From Erysipelotrichaceae bacterium 66202529 (GTDB lineage Bacteria; Bacillota_I; Bacilli_A; Erysipelotrichales; Erysipelotrichaceae): a DNA stretch of 64,000 nt. Below the pieces are notes generated by a model that was not told the origin of the DNA, did no database searches, and was given only the letters and a program-made list of their open reading frames with translations. The stretch covers positions 4,216,001 through 4,280,000 of the forward strand of contig CP046174.1 of NCBI GenBank assembly GCA_017161075.1. The letters run 5' to 3'. The translations under genes and the position numbers were made by a program. The number at the start of each line of letters is the position of its first letter. Position 1 is the first letter of the stretch. Of this stretch, positions 43,585 through 52,921 are shown piece after piece.

Positions 43585-46020
43585 ATGAGCAAACGTAAAG
43601 AACTAATTCTGAAAGCAATTTATGCGCATACCTTAGAATGTCTGGAAGACAAGCAGTATGATAAGCTTGGAATGGATGCCTCCTCTTTGGCGATGGATCT
43701 GCAGCTGGACCGCTCAAATGTATCCAGAGATCTCAACCTCCTGCATCAGGAAGGCAGACTGATAAAGCTCAACGGTAGACCCACACTATATGTTTCACGC
43801 CAGCTTTTAATGAAGTATTTTCCTGAGCAGAATATTCCAGCCGTTCTTTCCAAGGATCAGCAGCTGAACGATTTTCTTACAAAGCAGCAGCGTCAGATTA
43901 AACATATGCAGTTGAAAGAATCGCTAGATACATTGATTGGAAAAAACATTGGTGAGAGTATGTATGAGCCGATTCAAAAAGCTAAAGCAGCAATGAATTA
44001 CCCATATAGCGGTTTAAATACCATCATAGAGGGACAGGAGGGAACTAATCGTAAGAGCTTCGCACAGCTCATGTTTTTATATGGAAAACAGAATGACCGC
44101 TTTTCCTCCTTTCATTCTCCGATTATTGCAGATTGTAGCCTTTTAAAAAATTATTCTATTCATGATTTGGATATGTATTTATTTGGAAAAATCATCGACA
44201 GCCGTCTGCGTCACGGTCTTGTGGAAAAGGCTAAGCAGGGGATGCTCATACTGCTTCAGTTCGATCAGCTCCCCGATTTAATAAAGATTAAGATATGCAA
44301 CGCCATAACAGAAGCACAATACCATCCACTTAATGCTGTCAATCGTAGATTTTCATTTCAATGCCAGGTGATTATCACTACCTCCTCTTCCGAATTAAAG
44401 GAGGAGTCCATGATTCGTCGCTGTTTTCCAACACTTATTTCTTTGCCTTCGCTACAACAGCGTACTCTAGAAGAAATCGTAATGCTGGTTCTCAATCAAT
44501 TTCAAGAGGAGGCTTATTTCATTAAACGTGCCATTCGAATATCTAAGGGTATTTTGAGTTGCTTTGCAATGTCCTCCTATAAGGGAAACCTGCCGCATTT
44601 AAAAGCCGAAATACGCAGTGCATGTGCAAATGCCTATACCCGTTTGATAAAAGAATCCCCCTTATGTATCACTTTGGATTTCGCCGATATATCAAATACG
44701 GTGCTATCCGATATTTATGATGTAAATGAACGTTATCAGCAGTTGAATACTATTTTAGCTTTATTCGCACATAATGATTTTTATTTTTCCACGGTGAAAG
44801 AAAATGAAGAATTACAGATGCTCTATCATATCAATGAGGAAATGAATCAGAAAAAAACGATTTCTATAAATAATGCAAAGAGCGAAATCGTAAATCAGTG
44901 TTTAAATGATATGAATGCATTTATGAATGTTCATCTGAACACCATACGCTCTATTTTATTAAAGGATATTTATGATTTGTTATATCCTGTCTTACAGGAT
45001 AAGCCTATTTCACGAAATGAAAATATACTTTATGGAATGTTAAGCAAGCTTTCTGAGTTTATCTCTGCTTTCAAAGAAGATGCATATCAGGCGATTACAG
45101 ATAATGGTTCTATCAACATTGCACGAAAAAAAGATTACCTGTTATTTGATGAGATACAAGAAGCTGTTTCTTCACGCTTCAATTATACTTTTACAAAATG
45201 GGAGCGTGATTATATTGCGACCTACATATATCTTTCCAGCCAATGGTTGCAGGAAAAGCAGGTACAGCTTCTAATCGTTACTGAAAATGGCCGTTCCAAA
45301 GAATATGCACGTTATCTGCATTCTCATGATTACGGAAACCAGATTCTATCTCTGGAGTTGGATACACAAGTATCTCATGATGCTCTGATATCCATTCTAG
45401 CAAAGCATGTACAGGATAATGATAAGGGAAAAGGTGTTTTGATCATTACGGATTGTAAGGATATCAAGCTGCTTGAGGAGGAAATACAGACTTTATCAAA
45501 TTGCCATGTACGCATTGTCCCAGACCTTGACCTGCCACTCTTGTTAACACTGCTAAAACGAGCAAGCAGTATTGGAGCAACCTTTGATACCATTCTTCAA
45601 AAGGATAACAGTAATCTGAATGCCGAAATAGACACCAAGGACTCTGACAGTTATGCAATGCAATTGATTCAACAAATGGATGAAACTATTTTAAGTGATT
45701 CCCTTGTTTTTTTAAATCCCCGTAAATCCTCCCAAATACTTTATAAAACCTTAAATTCCATTACAAAGCAGCTTCAGCTTCCATATTCAGATAATCTGCT
45801 CATTAAATTTATTTTTCACTGTTCCTTTACCTTAGAACGATGTATAAAAAATGAACCACTTTCTTTTCCGAAGATGAAGGCATTCATAAATCGCAATCAT
45901 TATATTTACAATATTATCGAGCGTAATTTTCATGAAGTTCAGGAGGTTTTTGACTGTACGATTCCTTCTTCTGAATTTTCATTTATCACTGAGATATTTC
46001 TTCCTTTATTCAAAGAATGA
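43585..46020 (+). CDS. Degenerate LevR-like PRD regulator lacking ATPase and GAFTGA motifs
   Basis: 811 residues, alignable throughout with the two intact LevR-type activators. Winged helix (1-75) is kept. In the AAA+ region Walker A GPTGTGKS is replaced by GQEGTNRK (150-157), the GAFTGA loop is deleted (LFGKIIDSRLRHG at 199-211), and Walker B LFLDE reads LILLQF. The EIIA-like domain has IVTENG where the others have ILAHG, so its phospho-histidine is gone; the Cys-containing EIIB-like domain is absent. The last PRD keeps a histidine (IFHCSFTLERC). The frame is long and open, so it is selected, not decaying. It probably binds DNA upstream of PTS-3 and works without sigma-54. Confidence 0.85.
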   Translation: MSKRKELILKAIYAHTLECLEDKQYDKLGMDASSLAMDLQLDRSNVSRDLNLLHQEGRLIKLNGRPTLYVSRQLLMKYFPEQNIPAVLSKDQQLNDFLTKQQRQIKHMQLKESLDTLIGKNIGESMYEPIQKAKAAMNYPYSGLNTIIEGQEGTNRKSFAQLMFLYGKQNDRFSSFHSPIIADCSLLKNYSIHDLDMYLFGKIIDSRLRHGLVEKAKQGMLILLQFDQLPDLIKIKICNAITEAQYHPLNAVNRRFSFQCQVIITTSSSELKEESMIRRCFPTLISLPSLQQRTLEEIVMLVLNQFQEEAYFIKRAIRISKGILSCFAMSSYKGNLPHLKAEIRSACANAYTRLIKESPLCITLDFADISNTVLSDIYDVNERYQQLNTILALFAHNDFYFSTVKENEELQMLYHINEEMNQKKTISINNAKSEIVNQCLNDMNAFMNVHLNTIRSILLKDIYDLLYPVLQDKPISRNENILYGMLSKLSEFISAFKEDAYQAITDNGSINIARKKDYLLFDEIQEAVSSRFNYTFTKWERDYIATYIYLSSQWLQEKQVQLLIVTENGRSKEYARYLHSHDYGNQILSLELDTQVSHDALISILAKHVQDNDKGKGVLIITDCKDIKLLEEEIQTLSNCHVRIVPDLDLPLLLTLLKRASSIGATFDTILQKDNSNLNAEIDTKDSDSYAMQLIQQMDETILSDSLVFLNPRKSSQILYKTLNSITKQLQLPYSDNLLIKFIFHCSFTLERCIKNEPLSFPKMKAFINRNHYIYNIIERNFHEVQEVFDCTIPSSEFSFITEIFLPLFKE

Positions 46021-46141
46021 TTTAAATTAAAATATTAGTTTTGCTGCATCCATGCTGCTAATGTAATTCCTTACTTAAATAATAAAAGCATGCATGTATG
46101 CATTTTCTATATGCTGCGTATTGAAACAATCATCGCAACAA

Positions 46142-46202
46142 AAAAAGACTTATATACAGCAGTGGATTAAATGATCTGACCAATGCTGTTATACGTCTTT
46201 TT
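46142..46202. terminator. Bidirectional terminator between the PTS-3 regulator and the mannitol-type operon
   Basis: A long imperfect stem: AAAAAGAC-TATA-ACAGCA (46142-46161) pairs with TGCTGT-ATA-GTCTTTTT (46184-46202). A and T runs at each end serve the convergent genes. Confidence 0.7.
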
Positions 46203-46217
46203 CATTACTAATTAGCT

Positions 46218-46673
46218 TCACTCATAAAGCGTCGCATTTAATATCTGCATAATTTCCTTCTTATCCGTACTCCTTCTAAGCCGTTCAACCTGCTCTTGTT
46301 CCATACACACGAGCGCGATCTGAGAAAGCAACTGAATATGTACTCCATCTCTGCCTGCAATTCCAATCATGATATACACCTTTTCTCCATCAAAATCAAC
46401 CCCCTCGGGAATCTGCAGTACTGATAAGCCAGATTCTAGAATATGCTGTTCACTATTAACAATCCCATGGGGAATAGCCACATGATTACCTACATAGACA
46501 GATACCAGACGTTCCCGTTCCATCATATCCTCAATATAAGCCGCCCTAACATACCCCTGCTTTACAAGTACCTCACCACATGCCTGTATGGCGCTCCAGC
46601 GATCTGCGTATGAAGCCTGCAATATGATATTATCCTCCTGTAAAATGGGCTTCCTCGTTTTTTTTGTATTCAT
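46218..46673 (-). CDS. PTS fructose/mannitol-family EIIA component
   Basis: 151 residues of the PTS_EIIA type-2 fold. The phosphorylated histidine lies in NHVAIPHGIVNSE. The start overlaps the EIICB stop by four bases. Supplies phosphate to the neighbouring EIICB. Confidence 0.92.
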   Translation of the reverse strand: MNTKKTRKPILQEDNIILQASYADRWSAIQACGEVLVKQGYVRAAYIEDMMERERLVSVYVGNHVAIPHGIVNSEQHILESGLSVLQIPEGVDFDGEKVYIMIGIAGRDGVHIQLLSQIALVCMEQEQVERLRRSTDKKEIMQILNATLYE

Positions 46674-48085
46674 TCGGATTTTTTCAAGGAATCCACAAGT
46701 CGATCATATGCTTCAGAATTCAACAGATTATTCACCGCATAGACTGCATTTTTCTTCCCGTTTGTCTCCAGTACATTTTTCACACGCGCTTCCAATGGCT
46801 TTGTTGTTACAATTAAATCTCCGGTCCTTGCAGTTTCACAGAGTGTCGCTACAGAGGAATGCATAACCTCTATATTCAGCATAGCCTTCTGGAGTTTGGT
46901 CTTCATGATAGATTCTCCCATGACACTTGATCCCATACCAGCATCGCATGCGTAAATAATTCTTTGTACAGCAGCACTACTCTGCTCTGTATCTATGACT
47001 ACCTCACCTGCATTTGGCATATCGAATCCGTAGTCCAAATCAATAAGCTCTGTTTCATCCTCAGTTTTATCCATTTTTAAGATGAAGCCTGCTACAAACA
47101 TAGAAACCACCATACCTGCGACATAGGAAATAATATTAACCAGCATAGCATCCTTCGGAGAAACAGATAGTAAGGCAAAGAAGCTACCTGGTGAAATTGG
47201 CGCTACAGTTCCACCTCCGAAAACCTGAATGATAAACAGAGAAACCATACTTCCTGCAATCTGTCCTAGAATAACAAGCGGTTTACTTAATACGAATGGA
47301 TATACGACCTCACCGATACCACCAAAGAAGTTAATGAAGGCGGCACCAGGTGCTGCTTTTTTCGCAGTCCCCTTACCAAAGAAGGTAAACGCTAGTGCGA
47401 TGCCTAATACACATCCGTTATTTGCTTCTATCATAAAAAGCAGAGATTTTCCCGCTTCCGCTGCCTGTTCCACACCCAAAGGAATCATAATACCATGATT
47501 CACAGCATTATTCAGGAATAATACCTTGGCAGGCTGTACAAATACAGCAATCAATGGAAGAAGCCCTTTATTGATTAGGAAATCAACAGCTGTACTTAAA
47601 ATACCCAGCAAAAATTCAATAACTGGTACAAAGGCAAAGAAGCCCAGTACCATTAAACATACTCCTACAAGTCCCAGGGAAAAATTGTTGACCATCATTT
47701 CCATTCCCGGTTTTACTTTTCCCTCAAACAGCTTATCCACCTTTTTCAGAATCCATGCGGCCAATGGTCCCATGAGCATTGCCCCTGCAAGCATGTTGAT
47801 ATCAGCGCCTAGGATTACTCCCATCGTGGCAAATGCGCCGATAACACCACCACGCTTTTTGTGTACATTATACCCTCCTGTGTACGCGATCAGCAATGGC
47901 ATCAGATATTTCATAGTCGGTGCTACCATCTGATTCATTGTTTCATTTGGCAGCCACCCCGTCGGTATGAATAATGCAGCTAATAATCCCCATCCAATAA
48001 AGACCCCAATATTCGGCATAACTTCTGCGCTTAGGAAAGCTCCCATTTTCTGAACTTTCACTTTCTTTGAAGTGTTCGTTTTCAT
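46670..48085 (-). CDS. PTS mannitol-type EIICB, altered substrate motif
   Basis: 471 residues, usual length for a Gram-positive EIICB. EIIC (1-340) has about eight membrane segments. EIIB (~375-471) has IIYACDAGMGSSVMG with the phosphorylated cysteine. In mannitol carriers the substrate loop reads GGIHEIYFPYV; here it is FFGGIGEVVYPFVLSKP, so the conserved histidine is glycine and IYF is VVY. The glutamate is kept. I therefore doubt that mannitol is the substrate; no mannitol-1-phosphate dehydrogenase is in the operon. Confidence 0.88.
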   Translation of the reverse strand: MKTNTSKKVKVQKMGAFLSAEVMPNIGVFIGWGLLAALFIPTGWLPNETMNQMVAPTMKYLMPLLIAYTGGYNVHKKRGGVIGAFATMGVILGADINMLAGAMLMGPLAAWILKKVDKLFEGKVKPGMEMMVNNFSLGLVGVCLMVLGFFAFVPVIEFLLGILSTAVDFLINKGLLPLIAVFVQPAKVLFLNNAVNHGIMIPLGVEQAAEAGKSLLFMIEANNGCVLGIALAFTFFGKGTAKKAAPGAAFINFFGGIGEVVYPFVLSKPLVILGQIAGSMVSLFIIQVFGGGTVAPISPGSFFALLSVSPKDAMLVNIISYVAGMVVSMFVAGFILKMDKTEDETELIDLDYGFDMPNAGEVVIDTEQSSAAVQRIIYACDAGMGSSVMGESIMKTKLQKAMLNIEVMHSSVATLCETARTGDLIVTTKPLEARVKNVLETNGKKNAVYAVNNLLNSEAYDRLVDSLKKSE

Positions 48086-48137
48086 AATTCCTCCATTTTT
48101 TCTATTTGTTAAGGATCTAATTCATTTAATTTTATAG

Positions 48138-48683
48138 TTATTGCAGATTTGCATGGCGATTGTTCATATATTGCGTTGAAATCTTTTTCTCTTCCTGAAT
48201 ACAGGATGTGATAGCATCTCCTATGATTAGTACCGCTTGTTCAAAGAGAGAGCCAGCATGCTGGGATGTTTGCACCTTGGTTTTTGCCGGTATACACAAA
48301 TAGGTATCACTTATTTCTGGATTTTCGCTGAGTGAAGAAAACAGGATTACATGTGCATTCTGTTTCCTTGCTATTTCCATATGATTCATAGTCACCTTTG
48401 TTTTAGCACTTGATGATACCGCAATCAATACATCATCTTCCTGTATGGAAGGTGTAGCTGCATCCCCTGCTACATAAGCCGTGTATCCTAAATGCATAAA
48501 GCGGATGGCCAGTGCCTTGACCATGTTTCCGGATCGCCCCATTCCACTAAAGAAAATTCTATTCGCTGAAAGACAGGTGTTTACTACAGCTTGCAGCTGC
48601 TCCTCATCCAGTGCAGTCTGTATTTCACGCAGCTCATCCAGATTTGCCGCAATGTGTTTGCCTACATTCATATCAATTACCAT
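48138..48683 (-). CDS. hxlB: 6-phospho-3-hexuloisomerase-like SIS protein
   Basis: 181 residues, single SIS domain. Loops RIFFSGMGRSGNMVKALAIR and LIAVSSSAKTKVTM bind the sugar phosphate. HxlB interconverts 3-hexulose 6-phosphate and fructose 6-phosphate. No partner HxlA (hexulose-phosphate synthase) is in view. The start at 48683 lies inside the preceding gene (11-base overlap); an ATG at 48671 is an alternative. Confidence 0.82.
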   Translation of the reverse strand: MVIDMNVGKHIAANLDELREIQTALDEEQLQAVVNTCLSANRIFFSGMGRSGNMVKALAIRFMHLGYTAYVAGDAATPSIQEDDVLIAVSSSAKTKVTMNHMEIARKQNAHVILFSSLSENPEISDTYLCIPAKTKVQTSQHAGSLFEQAVLIIGDAITSCIQEEKKISTQYMNNRHANLQ

Positions 48684-49578
48684 TCTTATGTTTTACCGGA
48701 TGGCCGCCAATCGTACCACGCAATGCTGCTATGCACTGCATAGATAGAGAATCCTCCTGCTGAGAACGAAATCTTGCCTGCAAGGCTGCTGAGATTGTAG
48801 GAGTAGGTACCTTCAGACGTGTTGCTTCTTCTACTGTCCATCTTCCCATACCGGAATCTGCAACATAATCCGCAACACCCTCTAGTGCAACATCCGGATG
48901 CAATGCCTCTATCACCTTTTCCAGGATATGTGAACGTATGGAACAGCCATTCTGATATGCCTGCAGACTGCCCAGTACATCCACATCAATTTCAGATGAC
49001 ATCAGCATTTCATAGCCCTCTGCATAGGCCTGCATAATCGCATATTCTACACCGTTATGTATGGTTTTCGCGTAATGTCCGGCAGCCGTACCACCACAAT
49101 GAGCATAACCGCCGGGTGCTGCTAGAGAATCCAGAAACGGAAGCATACGTTCATAATTTTCTTTTGTCCCACCAATCAGCATACCGCAACCGTTTTTTGC
49201 GCCTGCTACACCTCCGCTGACACCGATATCCATAAAATGGATATTCTTTTCACTAAGGTATTCCGCTGTTTTCTTCGTATCGCGAAAATCAGAATTACCA
49301 CCGTCGATGACCATATCGCCTTCCTTTAACAACTCAGAAAGCTCTCTGATAATAGTATTTGTAATGGCACCGGGTGGAGTCTGAAGCCATACGATACAAG
49401 GCTTTTCCAATCTTTTAACCAGCTGCTGCATACTTACTACCGCCTTAATTCCCCTCTTGGAAGCGCGTTCGCACGCCTCTTCACTGGCATCACAGCCAAT
49501 TAGATCATGTCCATCGTCGACAGCTCTTGCGGCCATCTCCAGCCCCATTTTTCCTAAACCGATAAATCCGATTTGCAT
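48673..49578 (-). CDS. gnd: 6-phosphogluconate dehydrogenase (decarboxylating), short GntZ/YqeC type
   Basis: 301 residues. NAD(P) loop GFIGLGKMGLEMA, substrate loop VSGGVAGAKNGCGM and the catalytic segment GHYAKTIHNGVEYAIMQAYAE with lysine and the H-N-x-x-E-Y signature. Converts 6-phosphogluconate to ribulose 5-phosphate. Length is that of the short, tetrameric class. In this operon it may act on a phosphorylated aldonate or related acid brought in by the PTS. Confidence 0.9.
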   Translation of the reverse strand: MQIGFIGLGKMGLEMAARAVDDGHDLIGCDASEEACERASKRGIKAVVSMQQLVKRLEKPCIVWLQTPPGAITNTIIRELSELLKEGDMVIDGGNSDFRDTKKTAEYLSEKNIHFMDIGVSGGVAGAKNGCGMLIGGTKENYERMLPFLDSLAAPGGYAHCGGTAAGHYAKTIHNGVEYAIMQAYAEGYEMLMSSEIDVDVLGSLQAYQNGCSIRSHILEKVIEALHPDVALEGVADYVADSGMGRWTVEEATRLKVPTPTISAALQARFRSQQEDSLSMQCIAALRGTIGGHPVKHKNGN

Positions 49579-49600
49579 ATACTTATTCTCCTTTTTTTCA

Positions 49601-50467
49601 TCAGTCGTTATAATTCTTAAATTTTTTCATATTCGTGCTGATTTCTAAAAGCTTCTCTGCAACCGTGTCCTGCGACTGCATGCAGAAACCAACATATAGA
49701 ACATCAACAAGACTGTATTCTGCGATTCTGGAGATCAGCGACTGTGGCTTATAACTGAAATTTCTCGACAGTGTATATAAGCAAACATCCGCAAGCTTTG
49801 TTAAAGGAGATTGAGAGAACTGCGTTATCGCAATGATTTTCATGTGATTTTCCTTTGCGACCTTTAAAGCGGCGTTCAATTCCGTATTAGCTCCCTCATT
49901 ACTTACAACAATAATAGCATCCTTTTCATTTCCAACAGAGGAAACAACCGCCTGTGTGTGCACATCTGTAATCAGCTCCACCATCATGCCAATCCGCATA
50001 AACTTATGGTAGGCATCCTGTGCCACACTAGCTGAACCTCCAACACCTGTGAAGATTACTCTCCTTGCTTCTCGGATAATTCGAAAGGCTTCTTCCAAAT
50101 CATCCTCGTGAATGATCTTCCCAATATCCTCAATCGTTTCAATGTTTTTCTGCAAAACCTTTTTTGAAACGGTAAGAATATCGTCTCCTTCTTCCACACG
50201 TACATACTGTGAGCTTTCACTGGCTTCCATATCCCTTGTAATAGCAAGCTTTAAGTCCTGTAGCTTGTCATAGCCCATTTTCTTTACAAAGCGGGTAATC
50301 GCCGCAATACTTGTCCCGATATCTTCTGAGATATCCGTTATGGACATACGTGTAAACTTATCAGGATGTTCCTTTAAATAGGATACAATCTTCTGATCAG
50401 ATTTTGTCAATGCATCCTTCACATTTGTCAGTTGTTTCTCAAATAACGCCAATTTAGTTGTATTCAT
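49601..50467 (-). CDS. RpiR/MurR-family transcriptional regulator
   Basis: 288 residues. N-terminal RpiR helix-turn-helix (ITDISEDIGTSIAAITRFVKK), C-terminal SIS sensing domain (RRVIFTGVGGSASVAQDA and DAIIVVSNEGANTEL). First gene of the operon that also holds 6-phosphogluconate dehydrogenase, the hexuloisomerase and the PTS, so it should respond to a sugar phosphate of that pathway. Start at the ATG after GGAGGG. Confidence 0.9.
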   Translation of the reverse strand: MNTTKLALFEKQLTNVKDALTKSDQKIVSYLKEHPDKFTRMSITDISEDIGTSIAAITRFVKKMGYDKLQDLKLAITRDMEASESSQYVRVEEGDDILTVSKKVLQKNIETIEDIGKIIHEDDLEEAFRIIREARRVIFTGVGGSASVAQDAYHKFMRIGMMVELITDVHTQAVVSSVGNEKDAIIVVSNEGANTELNAALKVAKENHMKIIAITQFSQSPLTKLADVCLYTLSRNFSYKPQSLISRIAEYSLVDVLYVGFCMQSQDTVAEKLLEISTNMKKFKNYND

Positions 50468-50525
50468 TTATTTTCTTCCCTCCAGAATAGCATCATCCTT
50501 CTTTCTGTTCGTGTAGCGCAGCCCG

Positions 50526-50539
50526 GGTAAGCGTTTACA
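50526..50539 (-). promoter_or_regulatory. Catabolite-responsive element (cre)
   Basis: The minus strand reads TGTAAACGCTTACC, matching the CcpA consensus TGNAANCGNTNNCW. It lies 60 bases upstream of the RpiR gene, so CcpA-type glucose repression of the rpiR-gnd-hxlB-PTS operon is likely. Confidence 0.7.
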
Positions 50540-50888
50540 TGAATATCAGGAACAATTGTTCACACCATTATTGTAAATTATTATCATTTTTATGTCAATA
50601 TTCTTTGATAATTATTTTCATAATTTGTGTTGTTTATCCCTGCAGAAAATCTTATAGAATAATAAAACATCCTTTTTATCCTACAATTAAAGGTGATTTT
50701 ACAAATATGATCTTGTATATAATTATATCATGGATGAAATTGATTATCATAAAACAGTGATAATTATTTTCATTTTTTAAATATAAATGTATCAATATCT
50801 AAAAAGTTCGCGAAGGTACAACATGTATTCATATACATTAGTTAAAATTCTAAATAATAGAATTGTATAGTATGAAAAAAATACTAAA

Positions 50889-50939
50889 AAAACAAGAGCT
50901 TTCTAATCCATTACACAAAATAGATTATCCTCTTGTTTT
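50889..50939 (-). terminator. Terminator downstream of fhs
   Basis: Outer stem AAAACAAGAG/CTCTTGTTTT (50889-50898 with 50930-50939), inner partial pairing of TAATC/GATTA, and a minus-strand T7 tail. It lies ~90 bases after the fhs stop. Confidence 0.7.
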
Positions 50940-51029
50940 ATTATATAGTTAATTAAATGCATGATAAGCTTCTATGTGAAATCGAATGATATGCTGCTTA
51001 CAAGACTATAATTCTTAATATCCAGAAAT

Positions 51030-52700
51030 TTAGAACAACCCTTCAATATGTCCCTTTTCATCAATATCCATATTATTTGCCGCCGGCACCTTTGGCAATC
51101 CCGGCATTGTCAGAATCTTACCAGTCAGCGCTACCAGGAAGCCTGCCCCAAGGCTTGGACGCAGTTCACGAACGGTAATGGTGAAATCCTTTGGCGCTCC
51201 ATACACCTTCGCATCATCGGACAGTGACATCTGTGTTTTTGCCATACAGATCGGCATCTTATCCCAGCCAAGGGAATTATACAATGCAATCTGCTCCTTC
51301 GCTTCCTCCGTAAATGCAACATCCTTTGCGCCATACACCTTTGTCGCAATAGCAGTGATTTTTTCCTCGATGCTTTCCTCAACATCATACAGCGGTGCAT
51401 AGCTGTTTTCCTCAGCACAAAGCTCCACCAGCTGCTCTGCAAGATCAAGCGCACCTTCTCCGCCCTTTGCCCATACCTGGGAGAGACTCATTGGATGACC
51501 ATGCTCCTTACACCAGGCTTGCAGCGCTTCCACTTCTGCCGGTGTATCACTCGCAAATTCATTGATTGCCACAATATAAGGCAAACCAAACTGCTTCACC
51601 GTGTCAATATGCTTCGCAAGATTTTCACAGCCTGCCAGCATCGCCTTCACATTTTCTTCCTTTAAATCCTCATAAGCTACATTTCCATGCTGCTTTAAAG
51701 CACGAATTGTCGCAACGATAACCACTGCATTGGGATTCAAGCCACCAAAACGACATTTGATATCAAGGAATTTTTCAGCGCCCAAATCTGCTCCAAAGCC
51801 AGCCTCTGTCACCGTGTAATCCGCAAGCTTCAGACAGGTTCTTGTCGCAAGAATAGAGTTACAGCCATGCGCAATATTGGCAAACGGGCCTCCGTGAATC
51901 AATACAGGATTATGTTCCAGCGTCTGTACCATATTCGGTTTGATTGCATCCTTCATAACCATCGCAAGTGCACCCTCAATACCAAGATTCTTCACATAAA
52001 CCGGCTCTTTTTTAGAATTGAATGCCACCAGCATATTGCCAAGGCGCTCCTTTAAATCCATCAGTGATGTGGAAAGACAAAGAACTGCCATAACCTCACT
52101 GGCCACCGTAATATTGAAGCCGTCCACACGCTCCACACCATTTGCCTTCGGCCCCTGTCCAATTGTTATATGACGAAGTGTACGGTCATTCATATCCAGA
52201 CAGCGTTTCCATGTAATATTATCAATATCGATATCCAGCTCATTTCCCTGATGGATATGATTATCCAGACATGCTGAAATCAGGTTGTTTGCCGTTGTGA
52301 TTGCATGCATATCTCCGGTAAAATGCAAATTGATATCCTCCATAGGTACGACCTGTGCATATCCGCCTCCGGCTGCACCGCCCTTTAAACCGAATACCGG
52401 CCCCAGACTTGGCTCACGAAGTGCAATCATCGTCTTTTTTCCAAGCCGATTCAACGCATCTCCCAGACCAACCGTTGTCGTAGACTTTCCTTCCCCGGCC
52501 TTTGTCGGATTGATGGCAGTCACCAAGATCAGCTTTCCATCCTCCTTGTCCTCATTTCTATGCAGCAGATCAAGGGATACCTTAGCCTTATAATTTCCAT
52601 AGTATTCCAGATCCTCTTCCCCTACACCGATTTTAGCCGCAATATCGCGGATATGCTCCATCTTACATTCCTGTGCAATTTCTAAATCTGTTTTAAACAT
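51030..52700 (-). CDS. fhs: Formate-tetrahydrofolate ligase
   Basis: 556 residues, full length. Uses ATP to join formate to tetrahydrofolate. P-loop [17 protein letters not shown] segment ([16 protein letters not shown]), [20 protein letters not shown], and [18 protein letters not shown]. Supplies one-carbon units for purine synthesis, which fits the purD gene upstream. GGAGGC precedes the ATG. A 7-bp hairpin lies in its leader. Confidence 0.96.
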   Translation of the reverse strand: MFKTDLEIAQECKMEHIRDIAAKIGVGEEDLEYYGNYKAKVSLDLLHRNEDKEDGKLILVTAINPTKAGEGKSTTTVGLGDALNRLGKKTMIALREPSLGPVFGLKGGAAGGGYAQVVPMEDINLHFTGDMHAITTANNLISACLDNHIHQGNELDIDIDNITWKRCLDMNDRTLRHITIGQGPKANGVERVDGFNITVASEVMAVLCLSTSLMDLKERLGNMLVAFNSKKEPVYVKNLGIEGALAMVMKDAIKPNMVQTLEHNPVLIHGGPFANIAHGCNSILATRTCLKLADYTVTEAGFGADLGAEKFLDIKCRFGGLNPNAVVIVATIRALKQHGNVAYEDLKEENVKAMLAGCENLAKHIDTVKQFGLPYIVAINEFASDTPAEVEALQAWCKEHGHPMSLSQVWAKGGEGALDLAEQLVELCAEENSYAPLYDVEESIEEKITAIATKVYGAKDVAFTEEAKEQIALYNSLGWDKMPICMAKTQMSLSDDAKVYGAPKDFTITVRELRPSLGAGFLVALTGKILTMPGLPKVPAANNMDIDEKGHIEGLF

Positions 52701-52757
52701 GGCTGCCTCCTTTATATATGCCTATTCAGCATTACTATATTCAAATTCATACTACTT

Positions 52758-52793
52758 CTGTGGCGCTGAATTTATCTTTTATCAAAGCCACAG
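52758..52793 (-). other. Hairpin in the fhs leader
   Basis: CTGTGGC (52758-52764) pairs with GCCACAG (52787-52793) around a 22-base A/T-rich loop, 58 bases before the fhs start. It does not fit the tetrahydrofolate riboswitch consensus. Role unknown. Confidence 0.4.
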
Positions 52794-52921
52794 ATCAAAA
52801 TATTATATAATATATTATATGGTTTCGGTAATTTTACATTGCTCCATACCCTTCATATACAGAACACAAAATCCATACATGAAAACGTCTTACTTTTTCT
52901 TAAATTCAACGAATACGGGCT

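Larger units (their letters stand above)
50468..51029. other. 560-base AT-rich stretch between the rpiR operon and fhs
   Basis: It contains the cre site (50526-50539) and the fhs terminator (50889-50939). The middle part (50560-50880) is about 80% A+T with no convincing gene; a reading frame at 50539-50760 has no ribosome site. Confidence 0.55.

Noticed and set aside
52701..52860. Tetrahydrofolate riboswitch ahead of fhs
   Set aside because: A 7-bp hairpin is present, but the conserved junction and pseudoknot bases of the known THF classes are absent.
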